Source of the DNA: Sphingomonas sp. Root710
Lineage (GTDB): Bacteria; Pseudomonadota; Alphaproteobacteria; Sphingomonadales; Sphingomonadaceae
Direction of reading: 5' to 3'
Assembly (NCBI RefSeq): GCF_001429065.1
Contig: NZ_LMIB01000018.1
Location: 21,532 to 85,531, forward strand
Length of the DNA: 64,000 nucleotides
A program made the translations under genes and the position numbers. Positions 7,085 to 14,757 of the stretch are shown in pieces (position 1 is the stretch's first letter; each line of letters starts with the position of its first letter). The notes below the pieces were generated by a model, which was not told the DNA's origin, did no database searches, and saw nothing but the letters and a program-made list of their open reading frames with translations.

Positions 7085-9463
7085 ATGTCCGACATGATCC
7101 AGCTCGATCCGATCGCCGCGCTGATGCTTGCGATCATCGTCGCGCTGTGGGTGGCGGCGGCGGTCGCGGCGATCATCATGGGGTTGCGGCGCGACGCGGT
7201 CGCCAAGGCGCGCGCGCGCGATATCGAGCGGCAGGCCGCCTTGATCGGGACCGCCCCCGCTTTGCCCTTCCGCGTCGGCCTCGACGGCCGCGTCGCCGCT
7301 GATAGCCGCCTGGCTCATTGGCTGGGACTGCCCGCCGTCCCCCTCAGCATCGACGCCATGGCCACGTACGATGGCGGCGGCATATCGGTGGTCGACGCCG
7401 AGGGGCTGGCCGCCGACGTCGCTGCCGCCAATCAGGCGGGACGTCCGTTCGAACGCGTGCTCCACCTCAGCGGTACCGACCGGGTGCTGATGGCGCGCGG
7501 CCGGCCCGCCCCTGCACCGATTGGCGACGGGGTGATCATCTGGCTGTTCGATCACAGCGACAGCGAGCGGATCATCACCCGCCTGTCGGACGAGGCCGCC
7601 GCGATCAGCGATGCGCTCGACAGCTGCCTCGCGCTGATCGAGGCCGCGCCCTTCCCGATGTGGCATCGCGGCCCCGACCTGAAGCTCGCGCTGGTCAATT
7701 CGGCCTATGTCGCGGCGGTCGAAGGGAACAGCGCGGAGGATGTGGTCACCCGCGGGGTCGAGCTGATCGACGCCGCCGAGGGCCGCGCCCCCCGCGCCAC
7801 CGCGCTCGCGGCGCGCGACACCGGCCGGATCAACACCAATGTCGTCCCCGTCACCCTGTCGGGCCAGCGCCGGACGATGCGGATCGTCGACGTGCCGATG
7901 GGCGAGCATGGCGTCGCGGGCTATGCCTTCGACATCCAGGACCTCGAGCAGACCCGCGCCGAGCTGGGCAGTTTCCAGGAGGCGCAGCGCGAGCTGTTCG
8001 ACCGTCTGTCGGCGGGCGTCGCCCAGTTCGCGCCCGACCGCAGCCTCGTCTTCTACAACCAGCCCTTCCTGCAATTCTTCGGACTGGCGCCCGAATGGCT
8101 GGCCGACCGGCCCGAGTTCGATCGGGTGCTGGAGCGGATGCGCGAGACCCAGCGCCTGCCCGAGGCGCGCGATTTCCCCGGCTGGAAGACCGAGCGACGC
8201 GCCTGGTTCAACGCGGTCGACGCCATCGAGGAGACCTGGACCGTGCCCGGCGGCCAGCATCTGCGCGTCGTGGCGCAGCCGCTGCCCAATGGCGGGCTGC
8301 TGCTGTTCTTCGAGGACCGCACCGAGCAGGTGAAGCTTTCGAGCGACCGCGACACGCTGCTCCGCGTCCGCGCCGCGACCTTCGACAATCTGTTCGAGGC
8401 GATCGGCGTGTTCGCCTCGGACGGGCGGCTCCACATCTGGAACCAGGGCTTCCGCGACATCTGGGGCCTGTCCGACGCCGACGTCGCGCAGAATCTCCGC
8501 GTCGACGCGATGGTCGAGCTGGTCGCCGCCAAGCTCGCCGATCCGTCGCGCGCGCAGCTGCTGCGCGAACTTGTCCGCATCGCGACTGTCGACCGCCAGG
8601 CGCGCACCGGGCGGATGGCGCTTGCCGATGGCCGCTATTTCGACTTCGCAGTGGTGCCGCTGCCCGACGGCAACGCGCTGTTCACCCTGCTCGACATCAC
8701 CGCCTCGCGCGGGATCGAGGAGGCGTTGCGCGGCCGCGCCGACGCGCTGGAGGAAGCCGACAAGCTCAAGACCGCCTTCGTCGCGAACATGAGCTACGAA
8801 CTGCGCGTGCCGCTGACCTCGATCGCCGGGTTCGCCGAACTGCTCGATGCGGGTTATGCCGGGGAGCTCCCCGCCGTCGCCAGCGAATATGTTAAGGCGA
8901 TCCTCGCCTCGGTCGGCCGGCTCGGTTCGCTGGTCGAGGACGTGCTCGACCTGACCCAGGGGGCGGCCGGCAACCTGCCGCTGGCGGAGGAACATGTCGA
9001 CATCGGCGGGCTGCTGGGCGAGGCGATCGAGGCCGCAGAACGCCCCGCAGCCGCCAAGCCGGTGTCGCTGGTCGTCGACATCGAAGCCGAACTGGGGCTG
9101 ATGCGCGGCGACCCGCGCCGCCTGCGCCAGATCGCCGATCACCTCCTCAACAATGCGATCAGCTATACGCCCCCCAAGGGCCGCGTCACGATCCGTGCGC
9201 ATGGCGACGACGACATGATCATCTGGACGGTGTCCGACACCGGACAGGGCATGGACGCCGCCCAGCGCGCCCGCGTGTTCGACAGCTATCCGCGCATCGA
9301 CGCGAATAATGAGGAGGGCAAGCAGCTGATCGGCATCGGCCTGCCGTTGACCCGCCAGCTGGTCGAAGCGCATGGCGGCTCGATCGCGCTTGAAAGCGAG
9401 CCGGGCCGGGGGACGACGGTGACCATCCACCTGCCCCGGCGGCATGGCGAGGCGTTCGAATAA
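7085..9463 (+). CDS. divL: DivL-type PAS pseudo-histidine kinase, Tyr at the phospho-acceptor site
   Basis: A 792-residue protein with one N-terminal membrane segment (about residues 8-35), three PAS-like regions (about 175-250, 300-400 and 430-530), a DHp helix and an HATPase domain (about 670-790: NNAISYTP, DTGQGMD, GIGLPLTRQL). The H-box reads NMSYELRVPL, with Tyr571 in place of the His of ordinary kinases. This is the signature of Caulobacter DivL (Tyr550), which reads DivK phosphorylation and controls CckA and thus CtrA. Position next to tsaE also fits. It is an orthologue by architecture; partners are not in the window. Confidence 0.9.
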   Translation: MSDMIQLDPIAALMLAIIVALWVAAAVAAIIMGLRRDAVAKARARDIERQAALIGTAPALPFRVGLDGRVAADSRLAHWLGLPAVPLSIDAMATYDGGGISVVDAEGLAADVAAANQAGRPFERVLHLSGTDRVLMARGRPAPAPIGDGVIIWLFDHSDSERIITRLSDEAAAISDALDSCLALIEAAPFPMWHRGPDLKLALVNSAYVAAVEGNSAEDVVTRGVELIDAAEGRAPRATALAARDTGRINTNVVPVTLSGQRRTMRIVDVPMGEHGVAGYAFDIQDLEQTRAELGSFQEAQRELFDRLSAGVAQFAPDRSLVFYNQPFLQFFGLAPEWLADRPEFDRVLERMRETQRLPEARDFPGWKTERRAWFNAVDAIEETWTVPGGQHLRVVAQPLPNGGLLLFFEDRTEQVKLSSDRDTLLRVRAATFDNLFEAIGVFASDGRLHIWNQGFRDIWGLSDADVAQNLRVDAMVELVAAKLADPSRAQLLRELVRIATVDRQARTGRMALADGRYFDFAVVPLPDGNALFTLLDITASRGIEEALRGRADALEEADKLKTAFVANMSYELRVPLTSIAGFAELLDAGYAGELPAVASEYVKAILASVGRLGSLVEDVLDLTQGAAGNLPLAEEHVDIGGLLGEAIEAAERPAAAKPVSLVVDIEAELGLMRGDPRRLRQIADHLLNNAISYTPPKGRVTIRAHGDDDMIIWTVSDTGQGMDAAQRARVFDSYPRIDANNEEGKQLIGIGLPLTRQLVEAHGGSIALESEPGRGTTVTIHLPRRHGEAFE

Positions 9464-9483
9464 GGTGCACGGCTTTTGGAATC

Positions 9484-9614
9484 GTCATCCTGCACTTGTT
9501 TCAGGATCCACTCCGAGCCCTGGAGAAAGCCCTGAGGCTCATGCGACCATCATCCGTGTCACCGCCAGGATCGTCTCTGCCTCCCGGTGGGTGCTGAAAC
9601 AAGTTCAGCAGGAC
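9484..9614 (+). repeat. Dispersed inverted-repeat element, family B copy 1
   Basis: It begins GTCATCCTGCACTTGTTTCAG and ends CTGAAACAAGTTCAGCAGGAC, so the ends are imperfect inverted repeats of about 24 bp. The roughly 80-bp interior shows no gene. The related copy at 47245-47373 has the same ends, and 28521-28543 is a solo end. It fills the divL-tsaE junction and stops 14 nt before the chosen tsaE start. Confidence 0.78.
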
Positions 9615-9628
9615 GAGTTCCGGGCGTC

Positions 9629-10075
9629 GTGATACGCCTCATCGGACCCGACACAACCGCCGCCGCCGGCGCATCCCTCGCCAGGGTCCTGCGCCCCGGC
9701 GACGTCGTCGCGCTGGCGGGCGACCTGGGCGCGGGGAAGACCAGCTTCGCACGCGGCTTGATCGAAGCCCTGGGTTTCAGCGGCGAAGTACCCTCGCCCA
9801 GCTTCCCGATCGTCATCCCCTATGCACCGCCCGAGCTCAGCCTGCCGCTCTGGCATGTCGACCTCTACCGGATCGACGATCCTGAGGAGATCGAGGAACT
9901 CGGCCTCGACGAGGCGCGCGGCGACAGCGCGCTGCTGATCGAATGGCCCGAGCGGATGGGCTCGATGCTGTGGCCCGATGCTTTGCGCCTCACCATCGAA
10001 AGGGACGGCGACGATGCACGCCGCTTGACTTGGCAGGCGCCCGCGGCATGGGAGGGCCGATGGCCGCTTCGATGA
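9629..10075 (+). CDS. tsaE: tRNA threonylcarbamoyladenosine biosynthesis ATPase TsaE
   Basis: A 148-residue P-loop protein that works with TsaB and TsaD to attach threonylcarbamoyl to A37 of ANN-decoding tRNAs. Walker A GDLGAGKTSFARG is near residue 35, followed by SPSFPIV and the family motif HVDLYRI. The start is uncertain: GTG at 9629 gives the family's usual N-terminus, whereas an in-frame GTG at 9587 lies inside the upstream repeat. It overlaps amgK at its 3' end. The divL-tsaE-amgK-murU-addB-addA order matches what is common in alphaproteobacteria. Confidence 0.92.
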   Translation: MIRLIGPDTTAAAGASLARVLRPGDVVALAGDLGAGKTSFARGLIEALGFSGEVPSPSFPIVIPYAPPELSLPLWHVDLYRIDDPEEIEELGLDEARGDSALLIEWPERMGSMLWPDALRLTIERDGDDARRLTWQAPAAWEGRWPLR

Positions 10076-11025
10076 TTCCCCCTGCCCACGCACCCGCCTT
10101 TCTCGACCGCGCCGGATGGGGCGGGGGAGCGATCCTGCCTCTCGCCGGGGACGCCAGCTTTCGCCGCTATTTCCGCGTCGTGCGCGGTGCGGACAGCGCG
10201 GTATTGATGGATGCGCCGCCCGAACATGAGGACAGCCGCCCCTTCCTCGCGGTTGCGCGCCACCTCGAAAAAATCGGTTTCCGCGCGCCACGTATCCTGG
10301 CCGAGGATCTGGAGCAGGGGCTGATCCTGCTCGAGGATTTCGGCGATGCGCGGATGAAAGAGGTGATCGAGGCCGATCCCGTCGCCGAGACCCGCATCTA
10401 TGCCCAGGCGATCGACCTGCTCGCCGATCTCCATGGCGCGGCGAACGGCGGGCTGCCGCCCTATGACATGGCGGTTTACCAGCGCGAGGCGGGGCTGTTC
10501 CCGGAGTGGTACATGCCCGCGGTCGGACTTGAGGCCGATGCCGCCAACTATGCCGCGGCGTGGGACGAGGCGCTCGCCCCGATCGCGCGCGACCAGTCGA
10601 TCACCGTGCTGCGCGACTATCATGCCGAGAATATCATGCTGCTCGGCGACGGCAGCCTCGGCCTGCTCGACTTCCAGGACGCGCTGGCCGGCCACCCCGC
10701 CTATGACCTCGTTTCGCTGCTGCAGGACGCGCGCCGCGACGTACCGGAAGCGGTCGAAGCCGCGATGATCGCGCGCTACGCCGAACGCCGCCCGTTCGAC
10801 GCCGCCGCCTATGCCCTGCTCGGCGCGCAGCGCAACGCCAAGATCCTCGGCATCTTCACCCGGCTGTGGAAGCGCGACGGCAAGCCACGCTACCTCGCCT
10901 TCCAGCCGCGCGTCTGGGGCTATCTGGAACGCGATCTGGCGCATCCTGCGCTGGCTCCGGTCAAGGCATGGTTCGACGCATATGTACCGACCGAGAAGCG
11001 CGCTGCGCACTGGAACGCCGCATGA
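10060..11025 (+). CDS. amgK: Aminosugar anomeric kinase AmgK-like (phosphotransferase family)
   Basis: A 321-residue kinase of the aminoglycoside-phosphotransferase fold. It shows the catalytic loop LRDYHAENIMLL and the metal-binding LLDFQDAL. Its partner, immediately downstream with an ATGA overlap, is a MurU-type uridylyltransferase. In Pseudomonas, AmgK phosphorylates N-acetylmuramate/N-acetylglucosamine at C1 in the pathway that recycles peptidoglycan sugars to UDP-MurNAc. ATG at 10060 has GGAGG four bases upstream; ATG at 10072 (ATGA with tsaE) is the alternative. Specificity is inferred from the gene pair. Confidence 0.87.
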   Translation: MAASMIPPAHAPAFLDRAGWGGGAILPLAGDASFRRYFRVVRGADSAVLMDAPPEHEDSRPFLAVARHLEKIGFRAPRILAEDLEQGLILLEDFGDARMKEVIEADPVAETRIYAQAIDLLADLHGAANGGLPPYDMAVYQREAGLFPEWYMPAVGLEADAANYAAAWDEALAPIARDQSITVLRDYHAENIMLLGDGSLGLLDFQDALAGHPAYDLVSLLQDARRDVPEAVEAAMIARYAERRPFDAAAYALLGAQRNAKILGIFTRLWKRDGKPRYLAFQPRVWGYLERDLAHPALAPVKAWFDAYVPTEKRAAHWNAA

Positions 11026-11738
11026 GCGAGATCAACACCGCGATGGTCCTCGCCGCAGGCCTCGGCAAGCGGATGCGGCCGCTGACCGCGACGCGGCCCA
11101 AGCCGCTGGTCGAAGTGGCGGGCAAGCCGTTGCTCGACCATGTCCTCGATCGCATCCGCGCGGCGGGGATCGGCAAGGTCGTGGTCAACGTCCATTATCT
11201 CGCCGATGCGCTCGAAGCGCATCTCAGGCGCCGTGCAGCCGATCTCGACATCAAGGTGTCGGACGAACGCAGCCTTCTGCTCGAAACGGGGGGCGGGATC
11301 GCCAAGGCGCTGCCGCTCATCGGTGAGGACAGCTTCCTGATCGCCAACAGCGACAATCTGTGGATCGACGGGCCGCGCGACGCGATCACCCTGCTCACCG
11401 AGCATTGGGATGAGGAGAGGATGGACGCGCTGCTGCTGCTCGTGCCCCTCGCCCGCGCCAATTGCCATAGCGGGCTCGGCGATTTCCATATGGACCCGGC
11501 CGGAAGGATCATCCGCCGTCGCCCATCCAAGGTCGCCCCGTTCGTTTACACCGGCATCCAGATCGTCTCGAAGCGGATGTTCACCGATATCCCCGAAGGG
11601 CCGTTCGGCTTCATGCTGCTGTGGGAACGCGCGATTGCGGCGGGCCGCGCCTATGGTTTTGTTCATCAGGGCCTCTGGTTCGACGTCGGCACTCCGCCCG
11701 CGATCGGCAAGACCGAGGCATTACTAGGACTGGCCTGA
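11022..11738 (+). CDS. murU: N-acetylmuramate-1-phosphate uridylyltransferase MurU-like
   Basis: A 238-residue nucleotidyltransferase of the sugar-phosphate family. The signature MVLAAGLGKRMRPLT is followed by KPLVEVAGKPLLDH and the metal-binding NSDNLW. It is expected to transfer UMP to MurNAc-1-phosphate made by AmgK, giving UDP-MurNAc without de novo MurA/MurB synthesis. Its ATG overlaps the amgK stop (ATGA), implying translational coupling. A broader NDP-sugar role cannot be excluded from sequence alone. Confidence 0.88.
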   Translation: MSEINTAMVLAAGLGKRMRPLTATRPKPLVEVAGKPLLDHVLDRIRAAGIGKVVVNVHYLADALEAHLRRRAADLDIKVSDERSLLLETGGGIAKALPLIGEDSFLIANSDNLWIDGPRDAITLLTEHWDEERMDALLLLVPLARANCHSGLGDFHMDPAGRIIRRRPSKVAPFVYTGIQIVSKRMFTDIPEGPFGFMLLWERAIAAGRAYGFVHQGLWFDVGTPPAIGKTEALLGLA

Positions 11739-11784
11739 CTCCACTCCCTTGGCAGCGAGGGGGGAGGCGTTAGAGTAGCTCTGG

Positions 11785-14757
11785 ATGACCCGCCCCGCCG
11801 TCTTTACGATCCCCGCGCATCGCGCCTTTGCCGATGCGCTCGCGGGCGGGCTGATCGCGATGTTCGGGGGCGAACCGCTGGGCCTCGCGCGCGCCGCGAT
11901 CCTCGTGCCCAACAACCGCGCCGCGCGCGCGATCAACGACGCCTTTGTGCGCCGCGCCGAGGGCGGGCTCCTGCTGCCCCGCCTCGTCGCGATCGGCGAT
12001 CCCGAGCTCGACGAGCGGCTCGGCGGCCTGCTCGATCCGATCGGCAGCGACGATTCCGACCCTATCCCGCCTGCGATCGACCCGCTCGAACGGCAGATGA
12101 TCCTCGCCCGGTTGACCGGCGAGGCGCGTGCGGCGGCGGGCGACCCGATCGACGGCGGCGAGGCGATCCGCCTGGCGGGCGAGCTGGGCCGCACCCTCGA
12201 CCAGTTGCTGATCGAGCAGGTGCCGCCTGCGCGGCTGCGCGAACTGATCGACCTGCCCGATCTCTCCGAACATTGGCAGCGGTCGCTCGACATGCTCGAC
12301 GCGATCCTGACCCGCTGGCCCGCCGAACGCGCCGCGCGCGGGCGGATCGACCTCGCCGAGCGCCGCAATCTGCTGCTCGACCGGGTGCGGCGCAGCTGGC
12401 GCGAGACTCCGCCGCCGGGGCCGGTGATCGCGGCAGGCATCAGCAGCACGACCCCAGCGGTGGCGAAATTGCTCGGTGTCGTTGCGCGGCTGCCGCGTGG
12501 CATGGTCGTGTTGCCCGGCGTCGATATCGAACCGAAACGCCGGAACGAGTGGGACGCGCTGGGCCCGCACAAAGCGGACGAAGAGGGAGCGCGGCCGCCA
12601 CGGCCGATTGAGAGCCATCCGCAATTCGCCTTGAAGCGGCTGCTCGACCAGATGGGCGTGGGGCGCGACGAGGTGGAGAGCTGGCGCTGGGCGAGCGGGC
12701 GCGACGCGCGATCGGTGCGCGCCACCGCGATCGCAAACGCGATGGCGCCTGCGATCTTCACCGACAAATGGCACAGCCTGCCCCCCGAGGAGCGGCGGCT
12801 GACCGGGGTCCGCGCCATCGAGCTCGCCAACCCGTCCGAGGAGGCGCAGGTGATCGCGCTGGCGCTGCGCGAGGCGATCGAGACGCCGGGGCGGACCGCC
12901 GCGCTCGTCACCCCCGACCGCGTCCTCGCCCGCCGCGTCACCGCGCATCTCGCGCGCTGGGGGATCACCGCCGATGATTCGGCGGGCAGCCCGCTGTCGC
13001 TGACCCCGGCGGGGACGCTGCTGCTCGCGATCGCCGAAGCGGCGGCGGAGGGCTTCGCACCGGTGCCGCTGCTCGCCTTGCTCAAGCATCCGCTGGTCCG
13101 GCGCGGCGACGCGCGCGGGCCCTGGCTCGATGGCGCGCGCAAGCTGGACATCGCCTTGCGGGGGCCAAGGCCGCCGGGCGGACTCGATGGCGTCACCCGC
13201 TTTCTCGCCGATGGCGACCGCTATACCGCCCGCGTGCGCGCACCTGCACAGAGCTGGTGGGACGAGGTGCGGCCCCTGCTCGAACCGCTGGAAGCGGCCT
13301 TCACCCGGCCCAGCCTGGCCGCGCTCCTCCCCGCGCTGCGCGAAGCCGTCACGATCCTGTCCGACGACGCGGGCTGGTCGGGGCCCGATGGCCGCGCCGC
13401 CGCCGATCTGATCGCCGAACTGGAGGCTACAGCGCCGCTCGGGCCAGCCGAATTCCAGCCCGCCAGCCTCGGCCCGACGCTGCGCCTGATGATGGACGGC
13501 ATCGCGATCCGCCCGCCGCAGGGCGGCCACCCCCGCCTGTCGATCTGGGGTCTGCTCGAAGCGCGGCTCCAGCACGCCGACCTTATGGTGCTGGGCGGGC
13601 TCAACGAGGGCGTCTGGCCCGCCTTGCCCAGCCCCGACCCCTGGCTCGCGCCGCGCATCCGCGCCGAACTCGGGCTGGGCGGGCTCGATGCGCGCATCGG
13701 GCTGTCGGCGCATGACTTCGCAATGGCGCTGGGCGCGCCCGAGGTGATCATCACCCGCGCCCGGCGCGACGCGCGCGCACCGACGATCGCGTCGCGCTTC
13801 TGGCTGCGGCTGGAGGCAATGACCGGCGGCATGACCCGCGAGCATCGCCTGCCCAACTGGGCGGCGGCGATCGACCGGCCCGCTGGGGAGCGCGTCCGCT
13901 TCGACCGGCCCGCCCCCGCTCCGCCGGTCGCGGACCGCCCGACCGTCATCGCCGTCACCAAGCTCGACCGGCTCCAGGCCGATCCCTTCGCCTTCTACGC
14001 CGACGCGATGATGCAGCTGCGCCCACTCGACGCGGTCGACGCCGACCCGACCCCAGCGTGGCGCGGCACCGCCGTCCACAACGTGTTCGAGACATGGATG
14101 AAGGTGGACGGCTGCGACCCCGACCGGCTGATTCCACGCGCGGAAACGATGCTGCGCGACATGGCGGCGCATCCGGTGATGCAGGCGCTGTGGGAGCCCC
14201 GGCTGATCGAAGCGCTGCGCTGGGTCGCCGAGCGGATGCGCGCGGCTGCCGCCGAGGGCCGCCGCCCGATCGCCGCCGAGGTCGACGGGCGGATCGAGGT
14301 CGCCGGGATCACGCTGAAGGGCAAGGTCGACCGGATCGACCGGCTGGCCGATGGCACGCTAGCGATCGTCGATTATAAGACCGGCAAGCCTCCGAGCGCG
14401 GCACAGGTCAAGGCGGGCTTCTCGATGCAGCTCGGCCTGCTCGGGCTGATCGCCGAGGAAGGCGGCTTCAAGGACGTGACCGGCCGGCCGCTGGTCTTCG
14501 AATATTGGTCGCTCGCCAAGGACCGGGACGCCTTCGGGCAGATCCGCTCGCCGGTCGGCGGGCGCAGCGAGATTTTGCCCGACGACTTCACCACCCACGC
14601 CGCTGGGATATTGACCCAGGCGGTGAAGCGCTGGCTCACCGGCGACGAACCCTTCACCGCGAAGATCGCGCCCGAATATTCGCCCTACGCCGATTATGAC
14701 CAGCTGATGCGCTTCGATGAATGGTATGGGCGCGGCGATGGGGAGCCCGGCGCATGA
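11785..14757 (+). CDS. addB: AddB subunit of the AddAB double-strand-break helicase-nuclease
   Basis: A 990-residue AddB of the alphaproteobacterial type. The N-terminus (AAILVPNNRAARAI) has no Walker A motif. The C-terminal RecB-like nuclease is clear: GKVDRIDRL, then the catalytic IVDYKTGKPP and QLGLLGL. Only one cysteine is visible in the whole protein, so the four-Cys iron-sulfur cluster that staples the nuclease in Firmicute AddB is absent. AddAB resects broken ends for RecA loading. The stop overlaps the addA start by ATGA, so the subunits are translationally coupled. Confidence 0.95.
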   Translation: MTRPAVFTIPAHRAFADALAGGLIAMFGGEPLGLARAAILVPNNRAARAINDAFVRRAEGGLLLPRLVAIGDPELDERLGGLLDPIGSDDSDPIPPAIDPLERQMILARLTGEARAAAGDPIDGGEAIRLAGELGRTLDQLLIEQVPPARLRELIDLPDLSEHWQRSLDMLDAILTRWPAERAARGRIDLAERRNLLLDRVRRSWRETPPPGPVIAAGISSTTPAVAKLLGVVARLPRGMVVLPGVDIEPKRRNEWDALGPHKADEEGARPPRPIESHPQFALKRLLDQMGVGRDEVESWRWASGRDARSVRATAIANAMAPAIFTDKWHSLPPEERRLTGVRAIELANPSEEAQVIALALREAIETPGRTAALVTPDRVLARRVTAHLARWGITADDSAGSPLSLTPAGTLLLAIAEAAAEGFAPVPLLALLKHPLVRRGDARGPWLDGARKLDIALRGPRPPGGLDGVTRFLADGDRYTARVRAPAQSWWDEVRPLLEPLEAAFTRPSLAALLPALREAVTILSDDAGWSGPDGRAAADLIAELEATAPLGPAEFQPASLGPTLRLMMDGIAIRPPQGGHPRLSIWGLLEARLQHADLMVLGGLNEGVWPALPSPDPWLAPRIRAELGLGGLDARIGLSAHDFAMALGAPEVIITRARRDARAPTIASRFWLRLEAMTGGMTREHRLPNWAAAIDRPAGERVRFDRPAPAPPVADRPTVIAVTKLDRLQADPFAFYADAMMQLRPLDAVDADPTPAWRGTAVHNVFETWMKVDGCDPDRLIPRAETMLRDMAAHPVMQALWEPRLIEALRWVAERMRAAAAEGRRPIAAEVDGRIEVAGITLKGKVDRIDRLADGTLAIVDYKTGKPPSAAQVKAGFSMQLGLLGLIAEEGGFKDVTGRPLVFEYWSLAKDRDAFGQIRSPVGGRSEILPDDFTTHAAGILTQAVKRWLTGDEPFTAKIAPEYSPYADYDQLMRFDEWYGRGDGEPGA

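Noticed and set aside
6926..9445. 839-codon open frame on the minus strand across divL
   Set aside because: It is an antisense shadow in GC-rich DNA. The plus frame encodes recognisable PAS, DHp and ATPase domains; the minus frame has none.
11770..14172. 800-codon open frame on the minus strand across addB
   Set aside because: Shadow of addB; composition is Arg/Asp/Gln-rich with no domain, while addB has the RecB nuclease motif.
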